Source: Stictocephala bisonia (lineage: Eukaryota > Arthropoda > Insecta > Hemiptera > Membracidae). From it: 64,000 nucleotides of DNA. This document shows, one piece after another, positions 39,985-53,900 of this stretch. The position numbers were made by a program, and so were the translations under genes. The first letter of the stretch is position 1; each line of letters opens with the position of its first letter. The notes beneath the pieces were generated by a model. It did no database searches and was not told the origin of the DNA. It was given only the letters and a program-made list of their open reading frames with translations. The DNA is taken from positions 343,501 to 407,500 of the forward strand of contig JAQJVL010000673.1 of assembly GCA_035578905.1 (NCBI GenBank), read 5' to 3'.

Positions 39985-41770
39985 ATCATTATGTAGCGTT
40001 TATCAATATGTAAGTTTATCATTGATTTTTTCAAAAATCAATTTTCACACAATTATTTTTTCAGGAAGGCAACGGTTAATTTATTTGTAATTTTTTATGT
40101 TATAGGTATATCGAGGTACTTCAAACTCACAAAGTTTCAAATTGTGGACTAGCATAGTTTTATAGAAAAAAATGTTTGAAATCATGAATTTTTCAAATGT
40201 TTTAAAGTTCAAGGATTAATATCTTTTTTGGGCATGAAATTAAAAATTTGAAATTTATCCTAGTTTTAATACTAGAACAGAGGAACAGCCTGCAAAAATT
40301 TGGTTTTATGGACTTTACTATTTACCAAAATATATATAGAAAAGTGCCAAAATTAACAATATCTCTCCAGCTACTTACAATGCTAAACATAGCTAAATAT
40401 TATCCTTTGTTATGCCCGAAAATATATTCACAAATATTCCTATTAGGTAGAATATCTATTGTAGGTGTACAATCATATGTAGGCATATATGTTATGATAA
40501 TATTCTCCAGTGTTGAAATAAGTATTTAAATGTAAGTTTTCTTCTTTTGTAAGATTACTTTTGTGAGACTATTTTATATATATATATTTAACGGTACTTA
40601 AAGGTTTCCTATTTTGTAAGTTTTCATAGTGAAAATATTAGCAATGTAGCTTCGTAGAAATGTATTTGTATTTTCAATAAAATGTTAGTATAAAAAGGAG
40701 GAAAAAAGAATAGGAGAGAGAACTAGACCAGCTATGTGTATGGAAGAGGCTGGGTTTTCTTGTTTCTTTCTTTTATAATGTTTATTTACACTGTTTAATA
40801 GCAAGATTAATATCTCCAGAATAATCATTTTAATGTAATGCTTAAAATGCAACACATTTAGACTATAATGCATTTTTGAAAAATTGCGAGAGTCAGGGAA
40901 AATTATCTGAAATGGTCAGGGAAAACTGTGACAAAATTTGTGTAGACACCCTGTCCTGATTTGTTAATGTGCGCAATTATGCTGTTTACAAAATTAAAAA
41001 AAGTACTAATTACAACATATGTTTTGAATTAATTATAGACTCTAAAGTGTACCTTTCCCTAAATAAGCTATAAAAATCATGCTCAAGACAAAAGTTCAGT
41101 CTTAAACCTAAAAAGAAACATTTATAAAATATAACAATTCAAATGTGTACAAATTAAATGAGGTACAATATTCTGTAGAAATAACTCTCAAAGCAAATTG
41201 TAAAAATATGAAATTTGTTATTTTCCTTAATTTTTAAAATAAGTTAACTATTAAATTAAATTATGAACGGTTTAGTATTTGACAAAGAATCAACATAAAT
41301 AGCTTTTATTAAACCTGCTTAAAAGTGTAAAGCTGAATATACTATGTTTTAAACTTTCCTAAAATGCTGCCTTTGAGAAATTATAATGTATAATCATCAA
41401 TTAAAAAAAAAAAGTTCTTTAAGAATTGTTTGCTAAGTGGTGATGTTTTCTTCTTTCTATTCCGGAATACTAGGATTTTACTTCTAATTTTTTTTCTAAT
41501 TGTCTCTAATCCATGAATTATTAAATATTTATTTCCTTGTTTACCATATTTATAAAACTTAAAAATTGATTTGAACAAGATTCCACTCTTTTTTCTAAGT
41601 TATTAGGAGAGTGAAAAGGAAGTTAACAGAAAACAACTTAATGAGTAATGTATACAGCAGTCAAATTATCTTGGTTATCTCATAATTGGATCTTAGGTAC
41701 TGTCTTTTCCACTGTAGGCAATTTTAGAGCAAATCACTGCTCTTTGTTCATTACCTGTTTAATTGACCTT
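39985..41770. other. AT-rich DNA upstream of Atg13 coding exon 1, nothing recognised
   Basis: A 93-codon open frame (40248-40529) shows no motif or typical codon pattern. No repeat family member was recognised. Confidence 0.35.
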
Positions 41771-41774
41771 ATAG

Positions 41775-41972
41775 ATGTCTGTGTGCTGTGAAGTGAGTGG
41801 TGCTAAAATGGCAGCTCCTGCTTCTCAGACGTCTCAGGACAAAAAGGACCTGGATTATCTAGATAAACTCATTAAGTTCTTCGCCTTAAAATCAGCTCAA
41901 ATCATCGTCCAGGCGAGGTTAGGTGGCACTGTCGAAACAAAATGTAATCCTGATTCCACTCAGACGGATTGG
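41775..41972 (+). CDS. Atg13: Atg13 coding exon 1
   Basis: It encodes the conserved N-terminal helix region [20 protein letters not shown] and ends with TQTDW before a perfect GTAAGT donor at 41973. A stop (TAG 41772-41774) precedes the first ATG and is part of a possible acceptor CCTTATAG, so an upstream untranslated exon is likely. Either 41775 (poor context) or 41808 (strong context) may start translation. Confidence 0.92.
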
Positions 41973-44900
41973 GTAAGTCTAATATTTACTTTGGTAACTT
42001 TGGATTAATGTGCTGTTTGATTTTTGTATGGAAGTTTTATTGTATGTTTATTTTAAAATCTTGATAGTTATTTCTTCTTTCATAAACGTTATTATTGAAA
42101 CTAAATATGCTAAAAATATTTGAACAATCAAGTTTTCTTTTAAATTAAAGATATTTGTCTACCTTCTTACTCTAAAATAAGTCTTGCTGTTAAAACTCTG
42201 CTTGTACCATTTCGATACTAAAATATGATTCTTGTAAATTAATATGACAAAGATTCCTTCATAATAATGATGGTTTTTATATCTACACTATGTTATACTA
42301 TTTTATGTCGTGTGTGTTTTTGGTAGTAAGTACACCTAATTTATTTTTCCTGTTAATTGCTTTTTTTTATAAAAGATTTATTGTATGGTATCTTTCCCTT
42401 CTCATAGATGAAACTGCTAAATAATTTTATATTGCTTGGTTATAGATATTTCTAGAGAATAAATTAGCCTCAAGGGCTAAAACTCCCGTAGACTTCATTC
42501 AAGACTGGATAGTTCAAGACTTTGGAAAGTATTTTTAAAGATGCTTGACAAGTCATTGTGCAACTTGAAAAAATTCTCCTGTGCAAGACTCTGGACGAGT
42601 CGAGACTCCTGTCAAGGTTTTTAGTGCATTACTTATTTGCAGTCGGTGTAAGACTAGATAAACCTTTTTGGACTAGATCGAACTACAGAACTCTGAGCAA
42701 CTGAACCAGTCTCAGTGCAAGGTGAGAATGGCACAAAACATTTTTGACTGACTGATTAGTATTAATTGTATTTTATTGTAGAAAAATAAAAACTTAACCT
42801 CATGAAATAATGTTGCGTAATATTTGTAGTGGGGTGTTTAAATATTATTAGTAGAAGCTTCAGATTAAAAAAAAACATTTTATAGCTGTTAAAAAAAATT
42901 ACTTGATAGTGAGTAAGTAGCAATCTACTGTCTCCTTCATTCATAAAAAGTCCTTGATTCCAATTTAAGATCTTATTCATTTAATAATTATATTTCATCC
43001 CTTGTGATGGCAATCTTGAAGTGAGACTTAAGGAATTCAATGTCGAAGTAACCCAATCTATTTAGCATCAAATCACTGCTAAGTTAAATGTTGAATTACG
43101 AGGGAGGAGTTGATGAAAGCTCAGTTTAGGGTTAAATGTATTTAGGACTAAGTACAAAAGTATTTTTATATTTTTGCCAGTGGATTTATTGATCAATTAT
43201 TGATTTTTTTCTCTTAACCACAATGTAGAACTTGCTTTTAAAGAGGCTAACATGTTATTATTGTAGCTACTTTAGCTGGTGGTGAGCATTGTCTTCTGAA
43301 TATAAACTGTTGTCAAGGCAGTACCTATAAAAAAAATAATTCTAAGATGATCTGTACTAATTAAAGAGTTAAGATAGCTCTCAATCATTTATCAGAGTTT
43401 CTGTTTGTCACTAAATTTATGTTCTGCTTTTCACCGATCTGTCATGTTTAAAATCCAAAACTGATAAAATTATTCCAATAAGCCTTTACTAATAATTAAA
43501 CCAAAATTTTGTATTTTAAAATTGACATTTGAACAAAAAATAGAAATGTTATTTTACATGTCTGTAAAACCAAGCATAAGAGCACACGTTTATTTGTTGA
43601 AGTTTAGATTTGTAAGTTTTTTAGCATTTATAATGTTTTTGTTTTCTTTTTTTTAATAGATTAGTTTTATTGGAATTCTTCCATTGTGAATTGTACCATG
43701 GTCTTTTCCACTCATTGTTACTTGTTTTTTCTGTGGAGAACTATTTTTCTATAGAGATTTTTTTCATACACATCAATTAATAAATCTCCTGTTATTCAGT
43801 GATTGCTTATGTTACAAAAGAAATCCTTAATATTTTCTCTAATATCCTTATATATAAAACATCATTGATAATGACAAGTTAAGTTTCAAGATTTTTATTT
43901 ACAAACATGATCATGAAATATCAGTTAACGACTTTACAAAGTATAAGTCTACTTAAAGGCTACCTTGTCAAATAATTTTTATCCCAGCTAGGAGGCTTTT
44001 AAATTTACAAGATTTTTCATTGTAAATTACTCTTCAAAAAGTGTCCTTGGGGTGTCAGATGACTCTCCGTAAATTAAATAGATTGATGAACAAGTTTAAT
44101 TAGATGACTTTGAAACCAAAAATTACCATGCATTATATCCATTATACATATGACCAACGAATAATTAAATACCATTCTTTCAACTTATATGCCTTTGGAT
44201 GAGTTTATTTTTTTCTTGATAGGAGACAGTAAATGGCAGTAATGTTCAGCTGCTAGTACAACATATTAAGTTCACTCATGTTACCTATAGGCAAGAGCTG
44301 TACTACACAGGCATCATTAGTAAGTCTGGCAAACATTTTGAATGTCCACTGATTGGATCACCTGTTGAATGGAACTTGTGTGTGGTTATGGTTAGAACCA
44401 GGGCTTAAACTTTCCCAGTGTACGGCTTAAAATAAGAATTTCTCATCATTATTGATGGGAAGAGTGGGAAGTTAGTACGGATGATTAAAATTGTGTTTTG
44501 TTGCTAATGTAACATTTTAACCCTAGTTAACTGAAGCCAATAAGTTATATAATTTTTATTTATAATTCAATCACACATTAATAACAATTAACAATATAAC
44601 AGTTTTTATTAATTATCATAATCTCTAGTCAAATATTGAGACTCGCCAGATTGACAAAGTGTGTGTTATTTCATGGGAACCAGAAATATAAGTAATGTTC
44701 TCCTAATGTGGAAAACTGCAATTTTTTAAAAGTTAAACAGCAAAAAGCGCGAGAGAGTGAATGGAAATATGTTTTCCATTTCACCAAAAGATTTAACCAA
44801 ATATCAATAGTATGCTAGGTAATCGATTTCTTACAAGGGAAATATACCCTCTGCACCCTATAGCATAGCATTAAATGTATATTTGTATAAACATTTGAAA

Positions 44901-47900
44901 AATAATGAAGATATTTTTACTGTATGTATGAGTAAAACTATTTATGACAAATTTTATAAACTATGTTGAAAAGGAAACCCAAAAGTGTATGTATATCTTT
45001 TTCTACTCATTTTTCTAATTTTTAGAATACGCTTCATTCATAACACAATAACACAACACCCATACTGCTAGTTCAATGCAAGGTTTGAACCAATTTTTGT
45101 ACTTTATTTCTCACCTTATAGCTTATTATAGTAAAAAATCTGATCCTTTGGTAAAAAAATGAATACAGTATCTAAAAGCATTCATGCATTATAGTGGAAA
45201 ACCCATTAACACCGCCCAAAAGTGCAAATTGCAGACTACAGAAAAATGTGCAATACTATTGACGGTTGCAGACTGCTGGTTTGTGGTTAATGTCAATAAA
45301 CTTGAGGATAGGACATCAAAATGTTTTAATTTCACAAAGTAATTTTTTTACTTTAAACTTAGTAATTTAGAGAAAACAAAAATTGTTTAGTGTTAAGTCA
45401 TCTACGTAAAAGCTAAAATTAAAAAGCCTTTTCAGTGTCAAAGTTCAACTAACACTTAAAGATAACTTGGCAGTATCTGGTTTAGGATTGCTCAATTTTA
45501 AACAAAGATAATTTTCTAAAATGACTACACGGATATTTGTTGTTTGTATACGCAGTTGAATAAAAAGTGACCTTGCGCAACTATGTGTTATAAAAGGAAG
45601 TAAACATTTAACATCTGTTTTCTCAACTATTTCTGTGTAGTCTGCATAATTTAAATCTAAAAAAAGGATTATTTATTTTATCAATTTTCTTGTGGGTCGA
45701 ACTCTGGATAATTGTACATATATCAGCCTACTTGACCTACCAAAAAGGTTCCTGTGGTTACACATTCTCTGTATGTATAATACCTTATTTTAGCTGAAGA
45801 TTAAAAATGTATCTCACTCTTTGACTCAAATTGTTGCACTCAGACTCCATATAAAGTGGGACATTAATTGATTGTAGTTTTCTTTATGCCATTAAATTTT
45901 CTCGTTGTTCTTGGTATTCAAAATAGGTTATTTCACATAGATATGCAGAAACTTTGATAGTTCATTCTTCGTGATAAAAATAAAGATAAAAGCTTATATG
46001 AACGAAGTTGTGTAAATGCTTGGTAAGGGAGTTGTGGCTAGCGAAAGATATTTTCCAGAATGTAATACATGTGTGAATTTTTGGAATTCTTGAAAAGTCA
46101 ATAATTAAGGGGAAAATTTTATTGTTTCATTTTGACACAACAAAATGAATGTTATAAGGTCACAGTATTGTAAGTTAAGAAGTTTTTGAGGGAAAAAACG
46201 AGACAAATAAAAGACAGGAATGGAAAATATACAATTTTTCATATTTGGGCATCCAAAACTTTGTTATTTCATAAATGAACATGTATCATTTTAAAATTAA
46301 ATCTGTGGGAAATTTTATTTAGAACTAAACTGGGAAAATAAAGGAGACAGAAAATGAATAAATTTTTGATTTAATGAATTTCTATTCAGAACACTGCATC
46401 CAAAAATCATTAATCTAAACCTATTCAATAAAATTTTGAAAGATTCAACATCGACTTCAATGTTCTTTCTGTTCATGTAAGGATTGCTCTTGTTGCTTTT
46501 TATAGTTTAATAGGACTTTCCTTTAACTGTGGATAAGCTTCATTGACATGTCCAAGCAACACGTCACGACAATTTATTGTGACTTTGTAAAACTTTTCCT
46601 TAATCCATCAACATACGGATTATGATCTGGTTGGTCAGTATGTAGGACCTCCATGACCAATTCATTTATTTTGGAAACTTTATTATTGTATATAGAAATG
46701 ATATTTGAAAAATGTGATGGTACACCATTTTGGAATTATATCTGGCATCGCGTTGCAAGAGGAACATCTTCAAGCAGTCGTCAATTCTTCTTGAAGAAAT
46801 TAACATCAGAAATGAACTTCGACTATTCAGAAGATATAATGTACTTGAGGAGTTGTTCAACCAAGTTCAGCACTCCAAGCAATGGTTCTTGTATCATGGA
46901 TGTAAATTCTGTATTTTTTTATCGTAGGGATAAAGGTTATTATCATTGTGTGTTCTCTATACTTAACGTTGCGAAACCCATAACAGTTTACTATAAGTCA
47001 GAACTATTTTCAACAGCAGGAAGATTGTATTTAAGAGAAAAAAGTAGGAACATTGTTTTCATATATATTAACATCATGTTGGCGAGTTTGGTCATACTGA
47101 ACAAGGAACTACTCTGCACTATGAAGTCATCCTGTTATCGGTAACATACAAAATGTACCACTGACTATTATGGCATTTGGAATTCTGCAATAGGGGTAAC
47201 GTTGTCTGTATTCTTCAACAGTGACCAAAGCACTGCCTTCACATTCACCATAAATAAACATATATTGGCATATTTTTAAGTTGAAAATAAGTGTGGGAGT
47301 ACTACTTCAATAAGTTAATAACTACGGACAAAACAATGCCCACATAAATTGAAATTTAATTACTACGGAACATTGACAGAGAACAATACGTACATGAACT
47401 GAAATTTAGTTCTCAATGTGATTTTAACTCTACAATTTGTATCACACAGTTGTTGAACAGCTGTTATTATTGTGTTGACAACTTAGGGAATAAAAAATTT
47501 CCCGCACATCATTATTCTGTGTTTTTAAATTAATTAAATCAAGTCGTACAGTTTGTCAACACCACCTGAATGAATTTCTAAGATAAATCTGCCTTTAGGA
47601 ATAATTTTTCATTTAGGAATTTAAATACAGTAATTTTAACTAAAAAATCCAATAATTTTGTTGAATAAGATAGATTAATGTTTTTCTGTTTAATTTTACT
47701 TTGCTCTGTTCTTAATTAAAATTCATCTAATCAAAGATTTATTCTCTTTATGTATATATTTCATTTACATAGTTTTCAGAATAAAATGTTTTACAAAGTT
47801 ATTTCAAAATTATCATTGATGAAATAAAAAGGTTCCAGATGCCCAAAAGTAAAAAATATGTTGTTCCACTCCATTTTTTTTTTCATTTGTTACTGGTTTT

Positions 47901-50900
47901 CTAAAAAAACTACTAAACTTACAGTGCTGCAACCTGTTTTGTTAGATTTTCGGCTCAAAAACTATAAGAATCGAATGTGCCCCTTTATTAAACTTTCCAG
48001 AGTTCTAGAAGGCCCTTATTTAACATAAGATACTAAATTCTGGGTAAAATCTTTTTGCCATTATTTGATAATGAAGCATTTATGGACCTATATTAATTTA
48101 AGCTTTTATCATTATTTTTACATGCAGACTGAGCTACCGGCCAAAAAGTTTAAAATTATATACTAAATTTAAATATAACAGTCCAAAGGTAAAACTGATT
48201 CAATATCAAAAAATGTTTGTTAATATAACTTGTATTTCAAAGTTCAATTGAAATTTTAAAATCAGTTATATTTGCATATTTTCCCTCTTTGTCAAGGATG
48301 TCTGAGTATAAAACAATCTACATAAATAAAGAGCAGAAGGAAATATGTGGGCTGGTTAATGATAACCGAGTCAAGTCCAGTCTTTCCAGCTGACTGCCTT
48401 GCAGTGACCAGACAACCTTCACCGTGACCTTCACATTCTCTCCGCCGCCGTAACCACTGCAATTAGTTCCGACCATTTCTTGATAAACAATTTTCATTTT
48501 ACCTCAGTAAAAAACCAAGTAGTAAACAAAATTATGCCAATTTAATATTATAGGGTGTTATAGGGGTGGTTAAATTGTAATTAAACTTTTTAAAATTTTT
48601 TTACAAGTGTTATAAGATTTATATTTTTAATTTTGGAAATACATATGTGAATCACATAGATCGTTTTGTTTTCTATATTTTGATATTTTATACAATATTT
48701 TAACAGGTTGATTAGTTTTATTTTTATAGGATTTTTCTGCATTGCAAACCCTAAAACAGTAACTATGATAGTTCTTGCTTGTAACATTTGAGTATCACTG
48801 TAAATGTTTCATAGGATATGCAATATTTACTTTTTGATACTACTATTGTAATAACCTCAATTTTTTGAGAATGTGTTTGATTATGAAATAATTTATTTGC
48901 CTCAATAAAACTTTTTATATTGGTTTAAAAATTATTGAAGCAGTGCTCAGGTAAATTTTTGTTACTGTATCGATTGTTTAATTTATTCAGTTGTTATCTA
49001 GTGTGGTGATAGTAAGAAATACGGTACAGAATTGATAAAACAATGTTCAAAAGTCACAGAAACCTTAAAAGAGTATCAAATGCTAGTTATATAAGACATC
49101 ACATAGCATTGTGATTGTGTAACTGAATAGTGCTATTGACCTGATAAGGTCAGAGGATGGATGCAGTTGTGGGTGCTGATGTTTCCTTCCCCCACCCACT
49201 GCCACTCAGTTGAGTGTCTTCCCAACACTTTGGCTTAACTCTACAAGTCAAACCAAGACGGACCTACATGTTGTTATTAATATTTTAATTTTTGTTTTAT
49301 GACAAGGCCTTAGCCTTCAGAAATTCCCACATTTATTATAAAGGTTATTATTTTCTAGCGTTAATTATTAATTATCGTGTTTCATAATTGACGTTTTTTA
49401 TTCACATGGGATGTAGTTTGAATAAATATTCAAAATAAAGAGGTACTGTTTTATAGTTGAATAATTTTTGTTTTTTTACACATTATATTTTGTTAAAACT
49501 CATTTTTGTAAGTAGTTGTATTAATAATAGAGCTGTAAAATAACTCAGAGGTACAAACATAACCATAGTACATTTTTAATTGTAAGGTATAAACCGCAAT
49601 GAAATTTACTGCCAATAAAATTACTATCATTTTTGTAAGTAGTTGTATTAATAATAGAGCTGTAAAATAACTCAGAGGTACAAACATTACCATAGTACCT
49701 TTTTAATTGTAAGGTATAAACCGCAAAGAAATTTACTGCCAATAAAATTACTATCATTTTTTGTAAGTAGTTGTATTAATAATAGAGCTGTAAAATAACT
49801 CAGAGGTACAAACATAACTATAGTACCTTTTTAATTGTAAGGTATAAACCGCAATGAAATTTACTGCCAATAAAATTACTATCATTTTCGTAAGTAGTTG
49901 TATTAATAATAGAGCTGTAAAATAACTCAGAGGTACAAACATAACCATAGTACCTTTTTAATTGTAAGGTATAAACCGCAATTAAATTTACTGTCAATAA
50001 AATTACTATCATTTTCGTAAGTAGTTGTATTAATAATAGAGCTGTAAAATAACTCAGAGGTACAAACATAACCATAGTACCTTTTTAATTGTAAGGTATA
50101 AACCGCAATGAAATTTACTGCCAATAAAATTACTATCATTTTTGTAAGTAGTTGTATTAATAATAGAGCTGTAAAATAACTCATAGGTACAAACATTACC
50201 ATTAGTGCAGTCATTGAAGCATTATTGCTCAGAATTTTTTTATTGTGAACTGAATTGCATACAATTTTGGAATTAGGTTCATCTTACCTTAATAGTTTAA
50301 ATGCACCTCCCCACCCGCCCTCCCATACACGTACTGTGGGATTGACCCACCCGCCCACCCATACACGTACGGTGGTATTGACCCACCCGCCCACCCATAC
50401 AAGTACGGTGGTATTGACCCACCCGCCCTCCCATACACGTACGGTGGTATTGACCCACCCGCCCTCCCATACACGTACGGTGGTATTGACCCACCCGCCC
50501 TCCCATACACGTACTGTAGGATTGACCCACCCGCCCTCCCATACACGTACGGTGGTTCATTACGATGCTCAGTAAGGAGGTTGTTGCAGGTGAGTCAGTG
50601 TTTTCAGGACAGAGCGCATAACACTACCCCGCTACCCCTCCCGCCTATCACCACGCAGCCAAGGCCACGCGCACAGCTAAAGTCCGCGATCTGTACACTG
50701 GAATGGCCCATCTGACCTGTTCACCCATACACGTACGTTCGTATTGACTTGTATACGTACTGTGGAATGAATTACCCACCACTCCACTTCAAAAGTGAAG
50801 ATGATTTGAACTCCGCAACCACCCTGGGGGTGGTTGCCACCCCTTCTCAGTGGTGAATTTTATTTTTCAAAAAATAACCTCGGATATCGATAGAAGGCCT

Positions 50901-53900
50901 AATTTTAAGCACAAAATCATATATAAAGTTTTTCGAAAAATCCAATACTTTTCAAGTTATTGGCAATTGAAAATTCGCAATTTTTTCACGTTTTTCATAG
51001 GTTTTTTGCAAATATCACCAAAAATATACGTTTTATCAAAAATTTTATAAAAAGCAAAACTGTAGCAGGTAAAAAAATGAACAATTTAGTTTTTTATAAA
51101 GTATTCTAAGTGCAATATTAAGCTAGATATTAAAAATCAAAGCCGTTTTTTACTTTGTCTGAAATTTAATCGAAGTGGTCAATGCCATCTAGCGGCGAGC
51201 AGATGCATTTTAGGCATTCTAATAAAAAATGATTTTGTAGTGCTTGAAATAAGCTTTAAAATGAGCACTATTAAAAGTCTTTTGAACGTAAAATAAGTGA
51301 GCTGTATTGCAAACAAGAGGAGCATCTAATGTTTTTTCTTTTAAATCAATGGGTTTCATAAGTGCCATTTCCACCAAAATTAAAATTAATCGTATTCCGC
51401 CTAGAAATAACTTTATTATGAAGATTTTTATAGATTGTATCAGTTTGGCTGCTTCAGTACACATATTTTTAAAAAAAGTCACGATTAAAAAAACAACTAA
51501 AAATTTCAAATTTTTAAAAAACCAAATTTTTTTCATAATATCTTAAAAATGACGACAGATACGTATAAAAATGTAGGGATAAAAAATTTAGGTATATTTT
51601 TGACAAACAATTTGGTTTTTTGTTTTTTCTGTCAAACAAAAATTGACGGAGATATGATTCTTTAAAGAGCGCATGGCAGCGCAGTCACAGCCTCTCTTAA
51701 GCCCTTTAACCCTTCACCGTTTTAGAAAAAGGTTTTTTACTATATATTGCAATAAAGGATGTAGTAGCTCTCTTAATTACCTTTACAATGGTTTTCTATA
51801 AATTGTGATAGCATGAAAATTGAAGGAATTATGGTCCGAAAACATCAAAAAGGTTTTTTACTATATATTGCAATAAAGGATGTACGTAGCTCTCTTAATT
51901 ACCTTTACAATGGTTTTCTATAAATTGTGATAGCATGAAAATTGAAGGAGTTATGGTCCGAAAACATCATATTTTTTTCTACATAGTAACTGAAAATTTC
52001 GGAGTGTGAATATTTGGAGCAATGTGAAAGTACGCAGTATAATAGAGACCCAAAACTATTGTAATGTGTAATATACTATAATTCATACAATTTAATTAAG
52101 AAAATTAAAATTGACCTTACTTCATAGGGTGAAGAGGGTTTAAAAGCAGATGCTGTGTGTGTTTAAAAGAAGATTCAAAAGAATACTTGTGGAAGCGATT
52201 TTTTTCCAATAGCTTTTCACTAATTGAGTATCTGTATTTGAAAAAATGCGCTATGAAAGTTTTCTCAAAGCTGCTACGAAAAACACTGCCGTAAAATTAT
52301 CATCCTTAGTTCCAACCGTTGGTGCCATAAATTAACATACTAAGAGGGTTTATCTTCAAACCCAGATTTGGCTTGGCAACAAAAACATTCATCCAACGGA
52401 TTGGGGGTGGGTCATGAATGACGGTTTATTAAATCCACTTAAGTCTGTAGATCCACCCGCACCACAAGAACTCCTGAAAATGATTTTTTGCAACTGCAAA
52501 AAAGGATGTGGAGCGTCTTGCGGATGCAGAAAAGTTGGTCTATTTTGTAATAGTACCTGTGGAACGTGCAGTGGAGATAACTACCAAAATAGCCCTCCAA
52601 TTCAGCCAGAAGATGTTGAATGTGACAGCGACTCCGATGTTGAGTCATGAATAATAATATTATATTTTAATAATAATAGTACAATTTTATATAATTTGTT
52701 AATATTTTATTCAATAAATGGCAATTTTTTACTCTAAATTAAATTATTTTTAAATATGTAATCATATATAATTACTGTTTTAATTTAGGGGTAGTTTTAA
52801 GGGTAGAAAAGCTTAAGAATATGATAATCATTTTCGAGAGTGTGGAATAATATTTAAATCCTTTTCATTTTAAAAAAAAATTTTTTAAATTTTTTATCAA
52901 GTGGTAGTTTTCAAGGGTTGGAAGGGGGCTAAAAATTTGATAATTATTATAGAGAATATAAAATATTACTTACTCTATACTTACATCTTTTTATGTCATA
53001 CCAAAGTATTTTTTTGTGATTTTTTCAATTTAGGGGTTGTTTGCAAGGGTTGTAAGATTTTTAAGGGGTTGAAAATGATTTTAATATGAGGTAATTGTGT
53101 TATAAAACACTTTACAATTTCACCACTTACTATTAGACATGTTTTCTAGCGATAAAATGGCTCAATGTCAATTTTTCCATTAAGGGGTTGTTTACACCCC
53201 TTAAAAATAATAGGCGAAGTTCAGATCATTTTCACTTTTGAAGTTAAGGTTAAGATGAGCCTAATTCCAAAATTTCATGCAAATCGGTTCACAATAAAAA
53301 AATTCTGAGGTAAGACCGTATTTTTCGCTTCAATGACTGCACTACATAGTACCTTTTTAATTGTAAGGTATAAACCGCAATGAAATTTACTGCCAATAAA
53401 ATTACTATCATTTTTCACAAGATTAACATAAAGATATATTACTGATTACTTGCTATGTCTTCTTTCTATGACATCCAAACACAGAAATAAAGCATGTAAT
53501 TTATCAGATAATGAAGCAGATTTGCTTATCAACTGTGCTTTCCCCAGTTCCCTCGTAAAATGCATTATAACTACACAGGTTATATTTCACAATTTTGCTT
53601 GAAACTGTATACTGTCACATGCGATTGTAACTCCTATGTAATTGTATACTTTTTCATGCCTAATAATATTACATATCTTGTTTTTTAGATGAAGCTAATG
53701 AAACTTAAGACTTTGAACACTGAATTCTGAAATGGAATAAAAAGTCTTATCAACAAGCATGATTTTGTTCAAATACGATACAGATGATTCATTTGTTTTT
53801 GTATGCGTATAAAGCAAATATGCACTCTTTTTGTAATATTTGTTTGTTATATATCATTTTTATCTTTAATCATGTTATCCTTTATAACAAAGGTAACATG

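Larger units (their letters stand above)
50203..53344 (+). mobile_element. DNA transposon with long inverted repeats carrying a CXC-domain gene relic
   Basis: The outermost 18 bp (TAGTGCAGTCATTGAAGC) are a perfect inverted repeat. The arms continue at 50229-50292 and, after a 494-bp GC-rich interruption, at 50787-50812. They match the reverse complement of about 53210-53344, with shared blocks such as CAGAATTTTTTTATTGTGAA and TTTTGGAATTAGG. CAT flanks both sides (50200-50202, 53345-53347) as a 3-bp target duplication. The interior holds a CXC pseudogene (52231-52650) and a 121-bp tandem duplication. The superfamily was not identified. Confidence 0.88.

Noticed and set aside
42447..42540. Possible extra exon after TTATAG reading [20 protein letters not shown]
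   Set aside because: It would break the conserved TDW-FNLAI junction of Atg13 and ends in a stop; no known family.
49493..50575. Repeated open frames such as [16 protein letters not shown] and the Pro/His/Thr-rich frames
   Set aside because: They are created by satellite B and the 36-bp minisatellite; no independent coding evidence.
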